DNA of 64,000 bases. It comes from Bacteroidaceae bacterium. GTDB lineage: Bacteria; Bacteroidota; Bacteroidia; Bacteroidales; Bacteroidaceae. Positions 17,339 to 23,859 of the stretch are shown here, piece after piece. Under the pieces are notes generated by a model. The model ran no database searches, had not been told where the DNA came from, and was given only the letters and a program-made list of their open reading frames with translations. The position numbers and the translations under genes are program-made. The DNA lies in the NCBI GenBank assembly GCA_024401305.1, contig JAKSLI010000006.1, positions 1-64,000 on the forward strand. The letters run 5' to 3'. Each line of letters begins with the position of its first letter. Position 1 is the stretch's first letter.

Positions 17339-18169
17339 ATGCTTGGAGCAATTATAGGAGATATCGTAGGGAGTCGTTGGGAGTTCAACAGAACTAACGA
17401 CTATAACTTCCCGCTGTTCTCAGAGAAGAACGGCTTTACAGACGATACCATCTGTACCATAGCAGTTGCGGATGCTTTGCTTAATCGTAGCGATGACTAT
17501 GGCAAGTTCATTCACGAATGGTGCCGCAAATATCCTAATCCGATGGGAGGTTACGGCGGCAGATTTTGCCAATGGGTAATGAGTGACAATTCACAGCCAT
17601 ATAACAGTTTCGGTAATGGCAGTGCTATGCGAGTGAGTCCGATAGCTTGGGCTCATCGCTATATTGGCGGTGCTGTTCATGAAGCAGAGTTGTCTGCTGC
17701 CTGTTCCCACAATCATCCCGAAGGGATAAAAGGTGCTCAAGCCGTTGTTGAGGCTATTCATTATGGCGATGAACTTCGTAGATTGGCAAAGGAAATCAAC
17801 AAGGAGACAATCACAGAAGTCATTCTTCCTATCGCAGAAAGATACGGCTATAACATAAATATTGACAAAGCCTCTGTGCAGAACAGATTTGACGAAACAT
17901 GCCAAGGCACAGTGCCAGTAGCTCTGTGGATAATAACAGAAAGCAACGGCTTTGAAGATGCCATCAGAAAAGCGGTCAGCCTCGGCGCAGACGCAGACAC
18001 TCTTGGCGCAATAGTCGGCAGCATAGCCGAAGCCATCTGGGGAGTGCCAGAGGACATCGCATCAGAGGCTATGCATTATCTTCCATCGGAAATGAAAGGT
18101 GTTGTACTCAGTTTCTACAGGAAATATCCCAATTCTTGTTCGTTCGTTTGTTCGTTCGTTCGCGAATAG
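17339..18169 (+). CDS. ADP-ribosylglycohydrolase (DraG/ARH-like)
   Basis: 276 residues. Family signatures: an N-terminal 'LGAIIGDIVGSRWEF', a metal-binding TDDT at 34-37 and a C-terminal 'SLGADADTLGAIVGSIAEAIWG' carrying the second metal-binding Asp pair. It removes ADP-ribose from modified targets or related nucleoside adducts. It lies between the hairpin copy A and the RAYT gene, 66 bp after the VWA gene. The final residues (SCSFVCSFVRE) are encoded by a TTCG-type tandem tract at 18137-18167, so the original C-terminus may have been replaced. Confidence 0.9.
   Translation: MLGAIIGDIVGSRWEFNRTNDYNFPLFSEKNGFTDDTICTIAVADALLNRSDDYGKFIHEWCRKYPNPMGGYGGRFCQWVMSDNSQPYNSFGNGSAMRVSPIAWAHRYIGGAVHEAELSAACSHNHPEGIKGAQAVVEAIHYGDELRRLAKEINKETITEVILPIAERYGYNINIDKASVQNRFDETCQGTVPVALWIITESNGFEDAIRKAVSLGADADTLGAIVGSIAEAIWGVPEDIASEAMHYLPSEMKGVVLSFYRKYPNSCSFVCSFVRE
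18137..18167 (+). repeat. TTCG/TTTG tandem tract at the 3' end of the ADP-ribosylglycohydrolase gene
   Basis: About seven TTCG/TTTG tetramers in a row, ending in the gene's stop codon. Slippage here would only alter the extreme C-terminus. Confidence 0.7.
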
Positions 18170-18198
18170 GGGGATGCTCCTCAACTCTTTACTTACTA

Positions 18199-18231
18199 AC
18201 ACACAATTTGAAAATGAAATTGTAATAAGGG
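18199..18231 (+). repeat. ACAATTT palindromic repeat, copy 2 (RAYT 3' side)
   Basis: ACACACAATTTGAAAATGAA then ATTGTAATAAGGG, 10 bp beyond the end of the RAYT gene. Same orientation as the copy on the other side at 19628-19658. Confidence 0.85.
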
Positions 18232-18241
18232 AATCGCTTGT

Positions 18242-19501
18242 TCATTTCCACCAATCATCATTCTTGCCGCAGATAACTCGTGCAAGTTCGTTCATGACCA
18301 TACACATCTCGCGACTTACCTTGACATCCTTCTCATAGCGGTAGTTCCAAGGGGTTATCTGGCAAAGTTTTCTCTCTGCAAGGGCATAGAACGACTTGCC
18401 TACGCCTTTGTACTTCTCAGCGATTCCGTTGTCGATAATCTCCACGAACGAGAGCTGCTCAGCTATAAGCAACTGCTTAATGTCGCGTTCCTTTTGTGAA
18501 ATAAAGGCAGAGACAATCACGAATCCATTCCTTGCAGCATTGATAACAGCCTCCTTCTGGACTTCAAAAAGATTAGCGTCTGCTCTATGGCAAACAAGCG
18601 GTAGCTTCTTCTCTGACGACAGTAACTCAACATTCCCGATATAGTCCAGGGCAATGCCCCTTTCGTCTGCATTCAGCCTTGCCTTTACAGCCTTTTGAGC
18701 CATGGCAAGTTTCTCTGTATTATATGAGAACGCGGCAGCTACGGCATTCATCACCCTGTCAAGAGTCCAATTCCTTGAATGCCTGTTGCGATGCTTTTGG
18801 AAGCACTCGTGCCTATAGCCTTGTATCAGCCTCTTTCGCGGATTGTTACGGATATACAGCCTCTTTATCTCGACTTCATCATCCGTTATGGCCTCCATGT
18901 CGTTGTAGCCACGAACGAAGAGGGCAGGACCACGGAAGGAACGCATGTGGAGGCGGTCTTGATGTTCTTCTATCAGAGCCTTGTGCTTCACTTCTATCTC
19001 CCTTCTTGTTTCATCGTCAATATTAGCACCAGCTTCTTCCAATTTGTGCTTAAGCACATCATCCAATTGCTTGCGCATTTCGCGCCATGGTATGCCAAGC
19101 GTGTCCCAATAGGCGTGCGTGCAGCCTATCATAAGGCCGTTTACGATGCGCCCAAGATGTCCTTTGTTTCCCGGCAATAAATGCAGAAGGGCGTGAATAT
19201 GCTCTGGCATTACCTGCAGCTCATCACAGATGCAATATTTGTAATAACGGTTTATGCTTCGCCATTCCTTCTCAACGGCTTTTCCTAACTGCGTAAGTTT
19301 ACATCTCGGAGCGTCCGTCGCTCCGTCTGCCGCATTGATATCCCCTTCGCAAATGCTTAGCACCGGCACTCCGTCCCTCGTGTTCAATGTCACATGAAAC
19401 CATCCCTCGTAATAGTTTACGTTGGGATCGCGTCTCATGGCGTCAGGAAGAGACGCTTCTTTCTTACGCATCATTGCTTTCTGTTCTGAAGTGTAAGGCA
19501 T
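18242..19501 (-). CDS. REP-associated tyrosine transposase (RAYT, IS200-like Y1 HUH) with C-terminal extension
   Basis: 419 residues. Residues about 25-230 resemble the Y1 transposase domain of the REP-associated type. The HUH motif is HIH at 101-103 in 'VMPEHIHALLHLLPG', and the likely catalytic Tyr is Y216 in LYIRNNPRKR. Residues about 285-390 form an extra domain ('LPLVCHRADANLFEVQKEA', 'NGFVIVSAFISQKERD') that looks like a Rossmann/DprA-like fold; this last point is inference. The gene is intact, with its own promoter, and is flanked on both sides by ACAATTT palindromes. RAYTs are known to be domesticated single-strand transposases linked to REP hairpins. Confidence 0.85.
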   Translation of the reverse strand: MPYTSEQKAMMRKKEASLPDAMRRDPNVNYYEGWFHVTLNTRDGVPVLSICEGDINAADGATDAPRCKLTQLGKAVEKEWRSINRYYKYCICDELQVMPEHIHALLHLLPGNKGHLGRIVNGLMIGCTHAYWDTLGIPWREMRKQLDDVLKHKLEEAGANIDDETRREIEVKHKALIEEHQDRLHMRSFRGPALFVRGYNDMEAITDDEVEIKRLYIRNNPRKRLIQGYRHECFQKHRNRHSRNWTLDRVMNAVAAAFSYNTEKLAMAQKAVKARLNADERGIALDYIGNVELLSSEKKLPLVCHRADANLFEVQKEAVINAARNGFVIVSAFISQKERDIKQLLIAEQLSFVEIIDNGIAEKYKGVGKSFYALAERKLCQITPWNYRYEKDVKVSREMCMVMNELARVICGKNDDWWK

Positions 19502-19561
19502 GTTTTAACGAATTTACAGAACGACTAGTCTTGAGGATTTTGATTGATAGATTGATGGATG

Positions 19562-19592
19562 CAAAATTACAAAATAAATCGGAAGCAACAAA
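19562..19592 (-). promoter_or_regulatory. Promoter of the RAYT gene
   Basis: On the minus strand TTTG (19592-19589) and TAATTTTG (19569-19562) are separated by 19 nt. The leader is about 60 nt. Confidence 0.7.
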
Positions 19593-19627
19593 ACATTCCT
19601 CCATTTTCTGTCGCAAATAGATAGTTT

Positions 19628-19658
19628 ACACACGATTTGAAATTGAAATCGTAATAAA
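19628..19658 (+). repeat. ACAATTT palindromic repeat, copy 3 (RAYT 5' side)
   Basis: ACACACGATTTGAAATTGAA then ATCGTAATAAA. Compensating changes (ACGATTT with AAATCGT) keep the stem paired, which supports selection on the hairpin. Confidence 0.85.
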
Positions 19659-19661
19659 GAA

Positions 19662-19698
19662 AATTGCACAAAAGGGTCAGACCCCTTTGTGCAAATTC
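19662..19698 (-). repeat. 35-bp GGGTCAGACCC hairpin, right copy (A')
   Basis: TTGCACAAAAGGGTCAGACC then CCTTTGTGCAAATTC, the exact reverse complement of the copy at 17275-17315 over 35 bp. Confidence 0.85.
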
Positions 19699-19724
19699 TT
19701 CTATGAACAAGAGAACCGTCCGTG

Positions 19725-20630
19725 CTATTTTTCATCTATTGGTTTTGTGTCAAAAGGCAAGCAGCCATAAGCTACATCATCTTCATTGACAAACAAATCT
19801 TGGCTGTATCCTTCTCCTAAAACCTTTAGGTCTGCAATATGGCGTCTCAGATTAGCTCTTACACTAACATCTTCCAGTTCTTCCCTTCGCGCTTTGCTCA
19901 TTTCGCAAAATTCTTCAGCCTGTTCAATTCCTGCAAACCTACGGTCACAAAGATTAGCAGCTATGCCAGTAGTAGAGCTACCGCTAAAAGGGTCAAGAAT
20001 CCAATCCCCTTTGTCCGTTGAAGCAAGTATTATGCGAGTCAGAACAGATAGAGGTTTCTGCGTAGGATGCTTGCCACATGACTTTTCCCAACGACCGATG
20101 GCAGGCAAACGCCAAACATCAGTCATCTGCTTGTTGTCGTTGAGTTTCTTCATCAGTTCATAGTTGTACTTATGAGCTACTTTCTTGCACTTCCTCGCCC
20201 AGATGATGAACTCAGTTGAGTATGTAAAGAAACGACAAGAGATATTTACAGGCGGATTGGTCTTCTGCCATGTGATTACATTCAGTATCTTGTAGCCAAG
20301 TTCAGTGAGGCAGTTAGCTACAGAAAAGATGTTATGATATGTTCCCGAAATCCAGATAGTGCCATTATCCTTCAGCTTGTCGCGACACAATCCGAGCCAC
20401 TCAATGTTGAAATCCTTCATTTCTTCAGGACTCTTTCCTTTGTCCCATTCGCCTTTGTCCACGCAAACCACCTTCCCGCTCTGTAGGCTTATGCCACCAT
20501 TGGAGAGAAAGTAAGGAGGGTCGGCAAATATCATGTCGAACTTGAAGCTAAAGTCTTTTAGCAACTGAAACGTATCTCCATGAGCAAGAAGGAAATCGTT
20601 ATTGGGAGATTTGTAATAGGTTTCTATCAT
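19725..20630 (-). CDS. dpnA: Second DNA methyltransferase of a DpnII-like system (DpnA-like)
   Basis: 301 residues, beta-class amino-methyltransferase. DPPY catalytic motif at 37-40 and SAM-binding DPFSGSSTTG at 213-222, in the permuted order typical of this class. 'KHPTQKPLSVLTRII' is also characteristic. In DpnII/LlaDCHI-like systems the second enzyme can methylate GATC on single-stranded DNA and protects incoming DNA. Its ATG overlaps the endonuclease stop by 4 bp (ATGA), so it is coupled to it. Confidence 0.9.
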   Translation of the reverse strand: MIETYYKSPNNDFLLAHGDTFQLLKDFSFKFDMIFADPPYFLSNGGISLQSGKVVCVDKGEWDKGKSPEEMKDFNIEWLGLCRDKLKDNGTIWISGTYHNIFSVANCLTELGYKILNVITWQKTNPPVNISCRFFTYSTEFIIWARKCKKVAHKYNYELMKKLNDNKQMTDVWRLPAIGRWEKSCGKHPTQKPLSVLTRIILASTDKGDWILDPFSGSSTTGIAANLCDRRFAGIEQAEEFCEMSKARREELEDVSVRANLRRHIADLKVLGEGYSQDLFVNEDDVAYGCLPFDTKPIDEK

Positions 20631-21460
20631 TTCATTTCTTGCTTTACTTCTTCAAGAAACTCAGGCAATGTCGTAAAATTGTACATACGAGGAATATCAT
20701 TGTAGGCTTCAGCTAGTTTATTCTTTGCGCTATTCCATCCTTCGCCATCAGTAATCCAGACGAATTCATATCCCTCAACGCCATTTACTATAGGAGCCAG
20801 TTCACGATATGCACGAGCAACCTCGTTAAGTTTTGAACCACCTCCACTATAGTAATTCAGCTCTATGAGATAAGTTGTTTGTTTTGTCTTTATGACAAAG
20901 TCAAAGCGCTTTTCATCTTCTCCAAGAACTGCCTTAATCTCAGGAAACTCACTTGAATAAACCTCCATACGATGGATTATGTCGTTTGTGTTTAGGATTC
21001 TATGAAGGAGAGTTTCTGTTATGTCGCCACTTCTGTTCTTTCGCGCATTAGTATCAAGACCAGTTTCAACGCCAAAAACATAATCTACTAAATCGTTCAC
21101 GTCTTTATTAGTGAACACTTCTGCAAGTCCTGTTTCTTCAAGGAACTTCATTACTCCATCAACGGAAGTAAACAACGAACTTACAAGATAAGCCTTACCA
21201 TCATTATCTATGAATTTCTTCCTATCCTTGCGTCTTGTTGCGATAAGAATGTCAAGAACATTAAAGGCCGATTTGTCCCTTACCCAAAGTGCTGTAACCG
21301 CTTCCCTTAAGTTTTCTTTGCCCAACAGGAAATTCAGCATATTTAGGCTAATGGCTATGTTGTTTACATTATTGCGTATCTTCTTGAAATCGGAATAAAA
21401 GTCAAGAGTGGCATTTGTCTCTGATAGTTGAGACATGAATTTATTGAAGTCCTTTTCCAT
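20627..21460 (-). CDS. dpnB: DpnII/MboI-family type II restriction endonuclease (GATC)
   Basis: 277 residues from the ATG at 21460. A longer start at 21496 exists, but the shorter one aligns better with remembered DpnII N-termini. Recognisable blocks are 'NDLVDYVFGVETGLDTNARKNRSGD' in the middle and a C-terminal core with 'RFDFVIK', 'TYLIELNYYSGGGSKLNE' and 'YEFVWITDGEGW'. The last block holds the nuclease active site (D...E-x-N/K type). Predicted to cut unmethylated GATC. It overlaps both neighbouring methyltransferase genes (20 bp upstream, 4 bp downstream), giving the order methylase-nuclease-methylase. Confidence 0.9.
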   Translation of the reverse strand: MEKDFNKFMSQLSETNATLDFYSDFKKIRNNVNNIAISLNMLNFLLGKENLREAVTALWVRDKSAFNVLDILIATRRKDRKKFIDNDGKAYLVSSLFTSVDGVMKFLEETGLAEVFTNKDVNDLVDYVFGVETGLDTNARKNRSGDITETLLHRILNTNDIIHRMEVYSSEFPEIKAVLGEDEKRFDFVIKTKQTTYLIELNYYSGGGSKLNEVARAYRELAPIVNGVEGYEFVWITDGEGWNSAKNKLAEAYNDIPRMYNFTTLPEFLEEVKQEMK

Positions 21461-22367
21461 TTTTGAAAGCTTTGGTTTCTTCGTAATTATGTACAAGTAT
21501 TTCAGTTAGTTTTCCTCTTTTCGTTGGATTCGCATTGATGCTTCTTGATGCCCAAACACGTTCTATTTGATAGTCTTTGTAAAGCAAGTCAAAGAAATTG
21601 TCTGCCTCGTTCTTTCCCTTGCAGTCAGAATTGCTTAGCATAAAATGGAAACCTGCTTCTTTGATTCTATCGCAATACTCCTTCAAGCGAATCTGAGCCT
21701 CATCATTGAAAGACTCTTTAGCATAGTCGTTGAAACTTGAAGTATCGCTCAAAGGGCGATAAGGTGGATCAAAATAGAAGAGCGTATTGCCTTGGGCATA
21801 TTGAAATGTATTTTCAAAATCACCAGTCAATATCTCTACTCGTTGAAGTAATTCGCTATCTTTGCGAATGGTTATTGGATCACAAATCAGAGGATTAGTG
21901 TATTTGCCGAAAGGAACATTGAAAAGACCTTTCTTGTTCACACGATAAAGACCATTGAAACAAGTACGATTCAGGAAGAAGAATTTTGTTGTGTTCTCAA
22001 TCGGTTCAAGATTCTTTTCGTTATATCGGTCACGAGCGGCAAGGAAGAAATCTTTGCGAGCTTCTTCTGTTCCAAGAGCATTGTAAACATTCTGAATATC
22101 CTGTAAAGATGATATTAGTTCTTCTGGATTGTCTCTAACCGTACGATAACATGTCGTCAAATCTGGATTAACATCATTAATTACCGCGTGATTGATATTC
22201 GGGTATCGTTGTAGCATATAGAAGAGCATAGCTCCACCGCCAACGAAAGGTTCAATGTAAGTTACATTATCCCAATTACCAAAGTCAGCTGGCAACTGTG
22301 CATCCAGTTGTTCTATGAGTTGCGACTTTCCCCCAACCCATTTGATAAAAGGTTTTGCTTTTGCCAT
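21441..22367 (-). CDS. dpnM: Dam-like adenine-N6 DNA methyltransferase (DpnM-like)
   Basis: 308 residues, alpha-class D12/Dam family. SAM-binding motif 'KPFIKWVGGKSQL' at 5-17 and 'YIEPFVGGGAMLF' at 37-49, family marker 'NRTCFNGLYRVN' at 133-144, and catalytic DPPY at 200-203. It should methylate the adenine of GATC and protect the host from the nuclease encoded next. First gene of the three-gene operon. A terminator-like hairpin with a T-run sits only about 20 nt before its ATG (22388-22421), suggesting control by attenuation. Confidence 0.93.
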   Translation of the reverse strand: MAKAKPFIKWVGGKSQLIEQLDAQLPADFGNWDNVTYIEPFVGGGAMLFYMLQRYPNINHAVINDVNPDLTTCYRTVRDNPEELISSLQDIQNVYNALGTEEARKDFFLAARDRYNEKNLEPIENTTKFFFLNRTCFNGLYRVNKKGLFNVPFGKYTNPLICDPITIRKDSELLQRVEILTGDFENTFQYAQGNTLFYFDPPYRPLSDTSSFNDYAKESFNDEAQIRLKEYCDRIKEAGFHFMLSNSDCKGKNEADNFFDLLYKDYQIERVWASRSINANPTKRGKLTEILVHNYEETKAFKNGKGLQ

Positions 22368-22387
22368 AGTAATCCTTCTTACATTAC

Positions 22388-22494
22388 GAAAAAGCCCTTG
22401 CCTATTGTTTCAGGTAAGGGCGTGGAAGAAGGATTGTAGTTAATCCATGGCTTAGCACTGCCAGCATCAGACAACAAAGAATCTGTCCACGCCC
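22388..22494 (-). promoter_or_regulatory. Terminator/antiterminator leader upstream of dpnM
   Basis: On the minus strand GCCCTTACCT-gaaacaat-AGGCAAGGGC-TTTTT (22421-22388) is an intrinsic terminator ending 20 nt before the dpnM ATG. A 9-bp stem, GGGCGTGGA (22494-22486) with TCCACGCCC (22426-22418), shares the GCCC of the terminator's 5' arm, so the two cannot form together. This is the layout of an attenuator or riboswitch expression platform. The sensed signal is unknown. Confidence 0.55.
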
Positions 22495-22668
22495 TATGTG
22501 AAGCGTGAACATCGTTGTCGTGACCGTACTGATGCTTATTTCTGAGGTGCTAATTCTGGGTTGTCAGTAACGTCAAGGATGTTCAAGGCTTATGTTCTTG
22601 TTCGGTCTTTGTCAATAAGTGCTGCCAATACCCTAATGCAGACATTACTTAGTTTAGGTTTAGCTCAT

Positions 22669-22812
22669 AAAAAACGTAGGTATTCATTCCGCTCATTCCT
22701 CGATTGAGGCCTTCCACAGCCTTGAGTTGAGAACTTGCAGAGCAATACCTACGTCGGATATACAAATACACCCATAGTGTGCATGAAAGTCCTTGTAAGA
22801 CTTTCTGCACAC
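22669..22812 (-). other. Structured, possibly noncoding RNA segment
   Basis: On the minus strand a hairpin GTGTGCAGAAAGTC / GACTTTCATGCACAC (22812-22777) is followed by CGTAGGTATT ... AATACCTACG (22753-22675), enclosing a small CCTCAATCGAGG hairpin, and then TTTTTT (22674-22669). This looks like a discrete terminated RNA. A 59-codon frame (22749-22928, starting MEKASLMLVF) overlaps the first hairpin, so a short coding function is an alternative. Family not recognised. Confidence 0.45.
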
Positions 22813-22972
22813 ACGGGATGCATGGATTGCATACCAATAGGCATCACTTTCAGCTTTGCTTCTGACAACTCTTTTGAATGTGGAAGTTTCAATCGATCAA
22901 AAACAAGCATCAATGACGCTTTTTCCATATGTCATATTCCTTTAGTTTTATGCCGTAAGGAAAAAATTCGGG

Positions 22973-23176
22973 CTATCGTTTTAGACGAACTTCTTCGTCT
23001 ATTTCGCACATACTAATTTTGTTTGCTATCATATAGTAAACAGACGACTTTTTGTATCCCATCGTCTTGTAAACCAAGTTATCATAATTATTAGCATACT
23101 TGAGAACTGTGTCTTCGGATAAATTTATTAGTTCTACCGTAGCAGTCTCATAATTCAAAATAGCAAGTTGCGCCAT
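22973..23176 (-). CDS. Small protein, unknown function
   Basis: 67 residues (MAQLAILNYETATVELINLS...). No domain recognised; the composition looks like a soluble protein with a helical second half. It has a good promoter about 115 bp upstream and lies ahead of the restriction-modification operon, in the same direction, so a control or accessory role is conceivable. It could also be an unrelated host gene. Confidence 0.5.
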   Translation of the reverse strand: MAQLAILNYETATVELINLSEDTVLKYANNYDNLVYKTMGYKKSSVYYMIANKISMCEIDEEVRLKR

Positions 23177-23455
23177 ATTCTTATTTTCGCTAGCAAAGTG
23201 GTAAATTATTCCATATAAAATAATTCCTCTTTTAGCATTTGTGTTTCAGATTTACTATTAGGTTTAAACCTATCAAGTATGATTAATCTGCTGCAAAAGT
23301 ACGAATATTCTTTTTACCAACAAAAAGATTTTGACATTATCTTTGTGTTTATGTTAAAATTAAACATGATCAACATGATCAGCAATTCTTAATGGCTATC
23401 ACATTACTAGCTCATGTCCAAAATGGACACAAGATCAGGAGAGGAACGGCAGAAC
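23177..23455. other. Intergenic segment with promoter and clustered GATC sites
   Basis: No gene. It holds the promoter below, a TGTCCAAAATGGACA palindrome (23415-23429), and three GATC sites within about 70 bp (around 23368, 23377 and 23433), two of them in a CATGATCA direct repeat. Confidence 0.5.
23294..23326 (-). promoter_or_regulatory. Promoter of the small gene ahead of the RM system
   Basis: On the minus strand TTTGTTGG and TACTTTTG (23301-23294) are spaced as expected for a Bacteroidota promoter. Confidence 0.65.
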
Positions 23456-23482
23456 TGACACACAATTTGAAATTGAAATCGT
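23456..23482 (+). repeat. ACAATTT palindromic repeat, copy 4
   Basis: GACACACAATTTGAAATTGA then AATCGT, in the same orientation as the RAYT-flanking copies. The arms ACAATTT / AAATCGT carry one change that weakens a pair. Confidence 0.8.
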
Positions 23483-23487
23483 GAGCA

Positions 23488-23784
23488 TTAGTGCTCCAAA
23501 ACTTCCTCGAGAATTGTTTCATCAGCGAAGGTTCTTTGATAGAAAATCGGATAACCGAGGGAGACGGGATGTTCTGCTTTGTTGATTCGCTTTACGCTGT
23601 CAAGGTCGGGTAAGCCGAAGTCAAAACTCCTGCCATAGAGTATAATCCTGCCGTTCTGATTGTCTATCTTCCACAATCCGCCGCCATGGCAAGTGGTGTG
23701 ACCTTTGGGCAACAGTTCCCTGTGAAGATAGACATTGCCAAACTTCAGCACGCCGTCGAGCGTTATGATGAATTTGTTATACAT
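23488..23784 (-). CDS. Small conserved-looking protein, unknown function
   Basis: 98 residues, no signal peptide. Mixed alpha/beta composition with 'GGGLWKIDNQNGRIILYGRSFDFGLPDLDSV'. It appears to be a real gene with normal codon use, but no family is recognised. It lies downstream of the aldolase, separated from it by a terminator, and ends 6 bp from an ACAATTT palindrome. Confidence 0.6.
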   Translation of the reverse strand: MYNKFIITLDGVLKFGNVYLHRELLPKGHTTCHGGGLWKIDNQNGRIILYGRSFDFGLPDLDSVKRINKAEHPVSLGYPIFYQRTFADETILEEVLEH

Positions 23785-23797
23785 AGGGTTAGTTTAG

Positions 23798-23838
23798 AAA
23801 AAATCGCCACCGCACTATCTAAAGTACGATGGCGATTC
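23798..23838 (-). terminator. Terminator of the aldolase gene
   Basis: On the minus strand AATCGCCA ... TGGCGATT followed by TTTT, 20 bp after the aldolase stop. Confidence 0.75.
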
Positions 23839-23859
23839 TGTTTGTATGAATGAATTGGT

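Noticed and set aside
17275-19698. Composite transposon with the 35-bp hairpins as terminal inverted repeats
   Set aside because: Each copy is itself a hairpin rather than a simple terminal repeat, no target duplication is evident, and no DDE transposase is present. RAYT-linked hairpins explain it better.
22428-22930. Retron or TnpB-associated RNA
   Set aside because: Hairpins are present, but there is no reverse transcriptase, TnpB or similar gene within several kilobases.
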